This document shows, one piece after another, positions 63,301-64,000 of a stretch of 64,000 nt of DNA. Below the pieces are notes generated by a model. It was given only the letters and a program-made list of their open reading frames with translations. It did not search any database and had not been told where the DNA came from. The stretch is from Xyrauchen texanus (taxonomy: Eukaryota; Chordata; Actinopteri; Cypriniformes; Catostomidae): NCBI RefSeq assembly GCF_025860055.1, contig NC_068303.1, positions 11,919,583-11,983,582 on the forward strand, written 5' to 3'. Each line of letters starts with the position of its first letter. Position 1 is the first letter of the stretch. A program made the translations under genes and the position numbers.

Positions 63301-64000
63301 ACCTCTGGGTTATCTAATCTTGAATAATAAGCTACATTTAAGATGTTTTTCAATTCAGATTTATTGCAATTCAGTTTAAAATAATAAAGTTTGTGTTGCT
63401 AATTTTGCTTCATCAGTTTCATTAAAAATCTATTTTACACTCAAATATGAAAAGGAAAAAAAAACATTCCGTTTGATAAAAGTGTGTTTGTTAAATCGTC
63501 AATTTATATGAGCAGTCTCAAATCATAAAGTTAAGTAACGTTGTAAGGTTTCAGTGTTGCAAATTGTAGACATTATTTTGCAAAGTAAGCATTGCATTGT
63601 AACGATAGCCAAACTAATCTAACTGTTTTTCCCTTCATTTTTTCCTTTAATGAAGATGTGGATGAGTGTGATGAGATACCAGACATCTGCGGTCCAAACT
63701 CAGTCTGCAACAACACTATTGGGAATTACAATTGCTCGTGCATGAGTGGATATAATGTAACAGACCCAAATCTCCCTATTAACAACAGTAACCAATGCAG
63801 AGGTATGATTGACAGCTGAAGCTTTTTTACTATTTTAAAATGAACAGAATAATAATATTGGATCCATTCTGCCATACATATTCAAAACACATGAGATCAA
63901 ACTGAAAGTTTTATTGGGACAAATGTAAACTTTCATTTGACCAATTATTTTATTTCAGATATTTATGAATGTCTTGACCCACCATCAGTGTGTGGGCCAA
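15578..64000 (+). CDS. Giant EGF/SEA-like/Cys8 mosaic extracellular protein, probable adhesion-GPCR stalk (5' part of gene)
   Basis: A chain of GT-AG exons joins in one reading frame from a signal peptide through more than 80 exons to the right edge. The parts are: signal peptide and short linker (15578-17007); an ancestral-looking stalk of four SEA-like/Cys8 pairs (17377-21445); ten copies of a seven-exon cassette (31409-59193); and a three-EGF array (60374 to the edge). From 17007 on, every internal junction is phase 1. Visible coding totals about 13.6 kb. EGF exons keep the calcium-binding D-[IV]-[DN]-E-C start and mostly the C-x-N-x4-[YF]-x-C hydroxylation pattern. The SEA-like/Cys8 pairs and the ADGRF-like neighbour suggest an adhesion-receptor stalk. 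No GAIN or membrane helix is in the window, so a secreted protein is possible. Caveats are the frameshift in unit 3, two truncated EGF exons, and possible assembly errors in so uniform an array. Confidence 0.72.
16597..16700 (+). CDS. Signal-peptide exon
   Basis: A 104-nt exon between TCTTAG and GTAGGG. The joined N terminus has a hydrophobic core (YFLGFTILLSHICVV) preceded by a Lys, then polar ETLDFPETN. This is a typical cleavable signal peptide and predicts an extracellular protein. It ends in phase 0. Confidence 0.68.
16959..17007 (+). CDS. Short linker exon
   Basis: A 49-nt exon (TTCCAG acceptor, GTGTGA donor) encoding FSYTDGPDHHIRPRSA. It changes the junction phase from 0 to 1; every later exon keeps phase 1. 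It resembles no domain I know. Confidence 0.6.
17014..17327. repeat. Intronic direct tandem duplication of about 155 bp
   Basis: Two adjacent copies start at TTCACTGTTATGTTCTCT. Both end with CTAATTACTGAAAGACTA, with a few substitutions between them. They lie in the intron just after the linker exon. Confidence 0.85.
17377..17520 (+). CDS. SEA-like stalk exon 1
   Basis: A 144-nt phase 1-1 exon. It reads LLEYIVVVEVNISQ, a helix-like IEEIRSSLASF, and ends SSMNITTG. The pattern is a strand, a helix, then an NIT-TT strand, followed directly by a Cys8 exon. It resembles the repeated stalk exons of ADGRF-type receptors. The SEA label is tentative. Confidence 0.62.
17662..17826 (+). CDS. Cys8 stalk exon 1
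   Basis: A 165-nt phase 1-1 exon starting VCQPNVTGYQCKCEN. Its eight cysteines have spacing C-x8-C-x-C-x10-C-x5-C-x7-C-x-C-x10-C, which is the signature of all later Cys8 exons. Donor GTAAGA. Confidence 0.68.
17881..18370. mobile_element. Short inverted-repeat DNA element (GTTCACCC family)
   Basis: The left end AAAGGAATAGTTCACCCAAA pairs with the right end TTGGGTGACCTATTCCTTTA. This is a common cypriniform non-autonomous repeat type. It lies in an intron. Confidence 0.72.
18509..18658 (+). CDS. SEA-like stalk exon 2
   Basis: A 150-nt phase 1-1 exon (TTCACAG acceptor, GTAAGA donor). It reads FTEYLVEIEMESS, then INELKKYLENVTYPL, then VLDVDITTG. Same layout as the previous SEA-like exon. Confidence 0.66.
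18800..18973 (+). CDS. Cys8 stalk exon 2, with a ninth cysteine
   Basis: A 174-nt phase 1-1 exon (TCTTAG acceptor, GTAAAA donor). The eight-Cys spacing is kept, but an extra Cys occurs in QYFWPCVKC where other copies have a polar residue. It could pair with another module or a partner chain. The exon end NEIQS is longer than in the other copies. Confidence 0.64.
19101..19133 (+). CDS. Possible 33-nt linker exon
   Basis: It is bounded by TTTCCAG and GTAAAT and encodes KDITACVQPPT with a single Cys, phase 1-1. It has good splice signals and keeps the frame, but it is too short to be certain. Confidence 0.45.
19283..19435 (+). CDS. SEA-like stalk exon 3 (progenitor of cassette SEA1)
   Basis: A 153-nt phase 1-1 exon: LTEYLTEIQIDAMNT, then QLMTFLMSLNLPY, then NITEINITTG. 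It is the same length as SEA1 of the ten-unit array and clearly homologous, with substitutions (for example TPAL against PLPL). It is therefore a single-copy relative outside the array. Confidence 0.72.
19536..19700 (+). CDS. Cys8 stalk exon 3 (progenitor of cassette Cys1)
   Basis: A 165-nt phase 1-1 exon starting VCSLNETEYQCKCEG, nearly identical to array Cys1 except YEACGDIIDG. It shares the variant ALPTNGQFC with units 5, 8 and 9. Donor GTGGGA. Confidence 0.74.
19862..20737. mobile_element. Inverted-repeat DNA element (GTTCACCC family), longer copy
   Basis: The left phrase TTCACCCAAAAATAAAAATT pairs with the right phrase TAATTTTTGGATGAACTATC. The interior holds a (TG)n tract at 20124-20154 and no recognisable transposase. 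Confidence 0.66.
20124..20154. repeat. (TG)n microsatellite
   Basis: About 15 TG units inside an intronic mobile element. Confidence 0.9.
20957..21103 (+). CDS. SEA-like stalk exon 4 (progenitor of cassette SEA2)
   Basis: A 147-nt phase 1-1 exon: SDYIIDIDVRFFDLS, then VNYLRNLFTNISLPL, then NITDIDITTG. Same length as array SEA2 and homologous. An A-run precedes the TTGCAG acceptor, so the pyrimidine tract is poor. Confidence 0.7.
21287..21445 (+). CDS. Cys8 stalk exon 4 (progenitor of cassette Cys2)
   Basis: A 159-nt phase 1-1 exon starting VCELNGTKYECKCEE, with the canonical eight-Cys spacing and the ending ALPSEGQLCQR. Donor GTGAGA. It is the last intact exon before the mobile-DNA-rich stretch. 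Confidence 0.73.
21584..22799. mobile_element. piggyBac-like non-autonomous element, copy 1
   Basis: The left end TAACCCTCTGGGATCTGAGG and the right end CCCAGAGGGTTAA form inverted ends of the TTAA-CCCTYTGGG type seen in fish piggyBac-like elements. The internal sequence at about 22190-22370 is the reverse complement of sequence at 28980-29150 inside copy 2. No intact transposase is seen. Confidence 0.66.
22800..24765. other. Intronic DNA without recognisable exon
   Basis: AT-rich, with a (CT)n tract near 24307-24346. No exon with supported splice sites was found between the Cys8 exon at 21287 and the truncated EGF exon at 24766. Confidence 0.5.
24307..24346. repeat. (CT)n microsatellite
   Basis: About 20 CT units, preceded by degenerate TCAC repeats and followed by a short AC run. 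Confidence 0.92.
24766..24832 (+). pseudogene. Truncated EGF exon (relative of cassette EGFa)
   Basis: After TTTTTAG the frame reads DINECEYALLVCGQYSNCSN then IIG. This is homologous to the first half of EGFa in the array units (DINECEDALSVC). Homology stops at the IIG codons. The second half with cysteines 4-6 is absent, and unrelated sequence follows. A chance GT at 24832-24833 would leave a 66-nt in-frame half-EGF. More likely the exon is dead and is skipped. Confidence 0.7.
24833..26370. other. Repeat-like intronic DNA with a strong palindrome
   Basis: No exon is seen. A long hairpin-forming inverted repeat lies at 25362-25446, with a third partial copy of its arm at about 25509-25542. 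The 25830-26080 stretch (GGCCAGGAGAAAT, TACTGGCCCGAGTC) reads like repetitive DNA of unknown class. Confidence 0.45.
25362..25446. repeat. Imperfect palindrome, arms about 36 nt
   Basis: The left arm (25362-25397) begins GTCCGAGTC and contains TTCGTTCTTTTGTC. The right arm (25411-25446) contains GACAAAAGAACGAA and ends near ACTCGGAC. The loop is about 13 nt. Part of the right arm recurs in direct orientation at about 25509-25542. Confidence 0.8.
26380..27735 (+). mobile_element. L1-type LINE, degenerate
   Basis: The pieces occur in order: an endonuclease end (ILGGDFNLLMDSVLDHSEGK at about 26425), a helical linker (KSKARDLMELEENIKSAEAE), and the region before the reverse transcriptase (EVTLEELDEVIKALPTGKAP followed by GPDGFAAEFF). 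Fragments of the RT itself follow (SYRPISL, LLFVSKPTRSM). Frames switch several times and blocks are missing, so the copy is long inactive. It is in the same orientation as the host gene. Confidence 0.78.
27740..28202. other. Short repeat-like intronic DNA
   Basis: AT-rich text with repeated TTAGTTCA / AATGAAC phrases, typical of small DNA-element remnants. No exon is seen. Confidence 0.35.
28203..29796 (+). mobile_element. piggyBac-like element, copy 2, with transposase start remnant and nested SINE
   Basis: The ends TAACCTTCTGGGGTC and GACCCCAGAGGGTTAA are inverted repeats with TTAA-like termini. Around 28612-28735 a short acidic reading frame (LLDSDEELTFSSEEERDSDE, then LDPAEDTILDE after one stop) is like the N-terminal region of piggyBac transposases. 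A minus-strand SINE is nested at 29152-29345. Confidence 0.62.
29152..29345 (-). mobile_element. tRNA-derived SINE, minus strand
   Basis: The reverse complement shows the same tail (ACATTTATGCATTTGGCAGA on the plus strand), middle (TTACAGTGCACTTATTACA) and tRNA-like head as the SINE at 11288, with more divergence. Confidence 0.75.
29940..30400. repeat. Interspersed repeat fragment
   Basis: The text around CACCAGTGTGCAGCATCCAC, GCTCACCACATACCAGCTA and TTTTTAATGACCACAGTGAG is of a kind widespread in teleost genomes. Class unknown; no coding potential. Confidence 0.45.
30453..31245 (+). mobile_element. Sleeping-Beauty-type Tc1 element, 3'-truncated
   Basis: It begins TA-CAGTTGAAGTCAGAAG and keeps the left inverted-repeat region. 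It then encodes the transposase N terminus: MGKSKEISQDLRKNIVDLHK, then KVPRSSVQTIVRK (the paired DNA-binding helices), and in another frame LVRKVQINPRMRAKDLVKML and SARKK. The catalytic DDE half and the right end are missing. Confidence 0.85.
31409..33613 (+). CDS. Array unit 1 (EGFb-EGFc-SEA1-Cys1-SEA2-Cys2-EGFa)
   Basis: Exons: EGFb 31409-31555, EGFc 31754-31900, SEA1 32058-32210, Cys1 32325-32489, SEA2 32898-33044, Cys2 33163-33321, EGFa 33467-33613. EGFb is the most divergent of the ten: it begins DVDECLISPSLC rather than DIDECLLIPSVC and has donor GTTAGT. EGFc has VDTFAFC. SEA2 carries VNYLQN and Cys2 starts VCSLNG; both variants are shared only with unit 3. The unit abuts the mobile-element block on its left, so its EGFb marks the edge of the homogenised array. 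All exons are phase 1-1 and open. Confidence 0.85.
33823..36037 (+). CDS. Array unit 2
   Basis: Exons: EGFb 33823-33969, EGFc 34177-34323, SEA1 34481-34633, Cys1 34749-34913, SEA2 35322-35468, Cys2 35587-35745, EGFa 35891-36037. Variants: EGFb DIDECLLIPSVC with donor GTAAAT, EGFc VDKSAFC, SEA2 VNYLRN, Cys2 VCGLNG. All exons are open and splice signals intact. A TG-rich tract and T run precede the EGFb acceptor. Confidence 0.86.
36246..38460 (+). CDS. Array unit 3, with a 1-base insertion in EGFc
   Basis: Exons: EGFb 36246-36392, EGFc 36600-36747 (148 nt instead of 147), SEA1 36906-37058, Cys1 37173-37337, SEA2 37746-37892, Cys2 38011-38169, EGFa 38314-38460. In EGFc the text CTGCTCGAAGTGG has one more A than CTGCTCGAGTGG in the other nine units. 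The frame then reaches a stop within the exon. Downstream exons are intact. If EGFc were skipped, the frame from EGFb to SEA1 would be kept. The Cys1-to-Cys2 stretch is nearly identical to unit 1, including the intron variants. Confidence 0.82.
38670..40887 (+). CDS. Array unit 4
   Basis: Exons: EGFb 38670-38816, EGFc 39024-39170, SEA1 39329-39481, Cys1 39597-39761, SEA2 40170-40316, Cys2 40435-40593, EGFa 40741-40887. Cys1 has YEACDG where the other array copies have YETCDG, matching the single-copy exon at 19536. EGFa is the first with the WSGF codons GGGTTTT and the GCCTCC spelling. The 3.77-kb repeat element lies 139 bp after its last exon. Confidence 0.86.
41027..44792 (+). mobile_element. 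3.77-kb GGGCCCAAGCAC repeat element inserted between units 4 and 5
   Basis: The array text breaks at TTATTA (to 41026) and resumes at TTAAATATA (44793), consistent with a TTA target duplication. The 4-to-5 spacing exceeds the normal unit period by about 3,766 bp, which equals the insert. It starts GGGCCCAAGCACAAAGTGCG and ends with GGCTTGGGCCCGCC and CTGCTCGCAGCTATAT. Inside are about three copies of a block starting near GCCCTTAACGTGCTC (41128, 42270, 43069) and an exact 288-bp tandem repeat from 43343. The motif TATAGCGCCACCAACTGGCA recurs. I see no transposase; the class is unknown to me, and it is probably non-autonomous. Confidence 0.8.
43343..44300. repeat. Tandem repeat of about 288 bp inside the element
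   Basis: Successive copies start at about 43343, 43631, 43919 and 44187 (GAACACATTTCAAATTAAC and variants). The first two are practically identical. The later ones are slightly shorter and diverged, and the last is truncated. Confidence 0.88.
44860..47079 (+). CDS. Array unit 5
   Basis: Exons: EGFb 44860-45006, EGFc 45214-45360, SEA1 45519-45671, Cys1 45787-45951, SEA2 46359-46505, Cys2 46623-46781, EGFa 46933-47079. EGFb donor is GTTAGT. SEA1 starts VLLPLS instead of VPLPLS. Cys1 has ALPTNGQFC. EGFa has CGHNSNC instead of CGQNSNC. All exons are open. Confidence 0.86.
47289..49505 (+). CDS. Array unit 6
   Basis: Exons: EGFb 47289-47435, EGFc 47643-47789, SEA1 47948-48100, Cys1 48216-48380, SEA2 48789-48935, Cys2 49054-49212, EGFa 49359-49505. 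EGFb has GFTSTNTN (Ala to Ser) and donor GTTAGT. EGFc changes to VDKFAFC and IGNYNCS. SEA1 begins VPIPLS. All exons are open. Confidence 0.86.
49711..51929 (+). CDS. Array unit 7
   Basis: Exons: EGFb 49711-49857, EGFc 50065-50211, SEA1 50370-50522, Cys1 50639-50803, SEA2 51212-51358, Cys2 51476-51634, EGFa 51783-51929. EGFb returns to donor GTAAAT, as in units 2-4. Cys1 has GIIDSAC where all others have GIIDGAC. The intron after SEA1 carries small indels unique to this copy. All exons are open. Confidence 0.86.
52139..54347 (+). CDS. Array unit 8
   Basis: Exons: EGFb 52139-52285, EGFc 52493-52639, SEA1 52798-52950, Cys1 53066-53230, SEA2 53638-53784, Cys2 53903-54061, EGFa 54201-54347. EGFb reads DIDECLVIPSVC, a variant shared with units 9 and 10, with donor GTTAGT. 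Cys1 has ALPTNGQFC. A 7-nt deletion shortens the tract before the EGFa acceptor (AAAACCTCAATGGCAG) and is shared only with unit 9. All exons are open. Confidence 0.86.
54554..56763 (+). CDS. Array unit 9
   Basis: Exons: EGFb 54554-54700, EGFc 54908-55054, SEA1 55213-55365, Cys1 55481-55645, SEA2 56054-56200, Cys2 56319-56477, EGFa 56617-56763. It is the closest sister of unit 8 (DIDECLVIPS, ALPTNGQFC, same 7-nt deletion). Cys2 has CKSFQVC instead of CKAFQVC. All exons are open. Confidence 0.86.
56975..59193 (+). CDS. Array unit 10 (last, slightly diverged)
   Basis: Exons: EGFb 56975-57121, EGFc 57329-57475, SEA1 57634-57786, Cys1 57902-58066, SEA2 58475-58621, Cys2 58740-58898, EGFa 59047-59193. 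It has the most private changes among units 2-10: VCGLNSIC and NGIYDTC in EGFb, PPSIYIID, NITLP and VNLTDID in SEA2, and DKTVGDTC in Cys2. This fits an array edge that undergoes less homogenisation. Homology to other units stops about 15 nt after the EGFa donor. Confidence 0.86.
59465..59603 (+). pseudogene. Degenerate EGF exon
   Basis: Text after a damaged start (AATGTGTGGTCAGTCC in place of GATGAATGTCTGGTCAGTCC) still reads VVSPFVCGPNSTCTNV, then LEGYSCSCLD. It then loses the frame and ends near CATATGTGTAG. The usual DVDEC start and the last cysteine are lost, so the exon is dead. It is closest to the EGFf exons downstream. Confidence 0.7.
59610..60000. other. Intron, no exon seen
   Basis: AT-rich. 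It contains text related to the intron before EGFd in later units (for example GTTTCA near 59880 followed by TAGACATTATTTTG). This shows the region is an older, diverged copy of the three-EGF unit. Confidence 0.5.
60006..60128 (+). pseudogene. Truncated EGFd exon at a recombination junction
   Basis: It begins after AATGAAG and reads DVDECIEIPDVCGPNSICNN, then GNYNCSCMSGYNVKDPNLP. It then joins intron text AGTTTCATTAAAAATCTCTT, which in other units lies well upstream of EGFd (for example 61234). The last part with cysteine 6 and the donor are missing. A deletion or unequal exchange between repeat copies is the simplest explanation. Confidence 0.72.
60374..60520 (+). CDS. Three-EGF array: EGFd copy 1
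   Basis: A 147-nt phase 1-1 exon: DVDECDEIPDICGPNSICNN, spacing C-x6-C-x5-C-x8-C-x-C-x18-C. It has the calcium-binding start, and C-x-N-x4-Y-x-C is kept (hydroxylation pattern). Acceptor AATGAAG, donor GTATGA. Confidence 0.8.
60688..60834 (+). CDS. Three-EGF array: EGFe copy 1
   Basis: A 147-nt phase 1-1 exon: DIYECLDPPSVCGPNAYCHN. The third residue of the calcium motif is Tyr (DIYEC), and the loop reads CHNYNGSYSCSC. Calcium binding may be weaker than in neighbouring EGFs. Donor GTAAGT. Confidence 0.8.
60954..61100 (+). CDS. Three-EGF array: EGFf copy 1
   Basis: A 147-nt phase 1-1 exon: DVDECLVSPSVCGPFSNCTN, then VMGGYNCSCLVGF and SINNTCRG. Acceptor GAAAG, donor GTATGA. Confidence 0.8.
61474..62192 (+). 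CDS. Three-EGF array: unit 2 (EGFd, EGFe, EGFf)
   Basis: Exons 61474-61620, 61777-61923 and 62046-62192. They are nearly identical to copy 1; changes are INSSNQC in EGFd and SIINTC in EGFf, the latter losing the NNT sequon. The intron between EGFe and EGFf is also highly conserved. Confidence 0.82.
62565..63283 (+). CDS. Three-EGF array: unit 3 (EGFd, EGFe, EGFf)
   Basis: Exons 62565-62711, 62868-63014 and 63137-63283. Variants: GKYNCSC and NQCSG in EGFd, CSCWEGYN in EGFe, SVCDPFSTCTN in EGFf. All are open and phase 1-1. The spacing to unit 2 is 1,091 bp. Confidence 0.82.
63656..64000 (+). CDS. Three-EGF array: unit 4, cut by the window edge
   Basis: EGFd 63656-63802 (variant NSVCNN) and the start of EGFe from 63959 (DIYECLDPPSVCGP). 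The array continues beyond the window. Confidence 0.8.

Overview
The window is vertebrate nuclear DNA, most likely from a cypriniform (carp-like) fish. Genes are split into short exons with GT-AG introns. The mobile elements are a typical teleost set: Sleeping-Beauty-type Tc1 copies, an L2/CR1-like LINE with an ACTTG tail, an L1-type LINE, a tRNA-derived SINE, piggyBac-like TTAA elements and small inverted-repeat elements. The species assignment is inference from repeat style. Both genes are on the + strand.

Left part (about 0.5-7.5 kb): the 3' half of an adhesion G-protein-coupled receptor that resembles the ADGRF (GPR116/Ig-Hepta) group. It has Ig-like stalk exons, a GAIN domain, a GPS cleavage site, a seven-helix domain and cytoplasmic-tail exons. 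It looks dead. A LINE sits inside the GAIN coding exon, one base too many lies in a T run in helix 3, helix 6 is deleted out of frame, and an upstream stalk exon is frameshifted. A 500-N gap follows at 8564-9063.

Middle part (about 9-15.5 kb): intergenic DNA made mostly of mobile-element remnants.

Right part (15578 to the window end): the 5' part of a second gene. A 7-nt start exon and the next exon encode a signal peptide. Stalk exons follow in alternating pairs: a roughly 50-residue SEA-like module (assignment uncertain) and a module with eight cysteines in fixed spacing. After a 10-kb stretch full of mobile DNA, which includes a truncated EGF exon, comes the main feature of the window. 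A seven-exon cassette (EGF-EGF-SEA-like-Cys8-SEA-like-Cys8-EGF, 355 codons, period about 2,424 bp) occurs ten times in tandem from 31409 to 59193, with very high identity in introns as well as exons. One 3.77-kb repeat element splits the junction of units 4 and 5. Downstream, a second and different tandem array of a three-EGF cassette (period about 1,091 bp) runs off the right edge. Every array exon has symmetric phase 1-1, so units and exons can be gained, lost or skipped without breaking the frame.

About 13.6 kb of coding sequence (about 4,500 codons) of this second gene is visible, with roughly 15 N-glycosylation sequons per cassette. No membrane domain is in view. By analogy with the neighbouring gene and the stalk architecture, the gene probably ends in a GAIN-7TM receptor beyond the window, but a secreted or single-pass EGF protein is possible. 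One copy (unit 3) carries a 1-base insertion that would end the frame if real.
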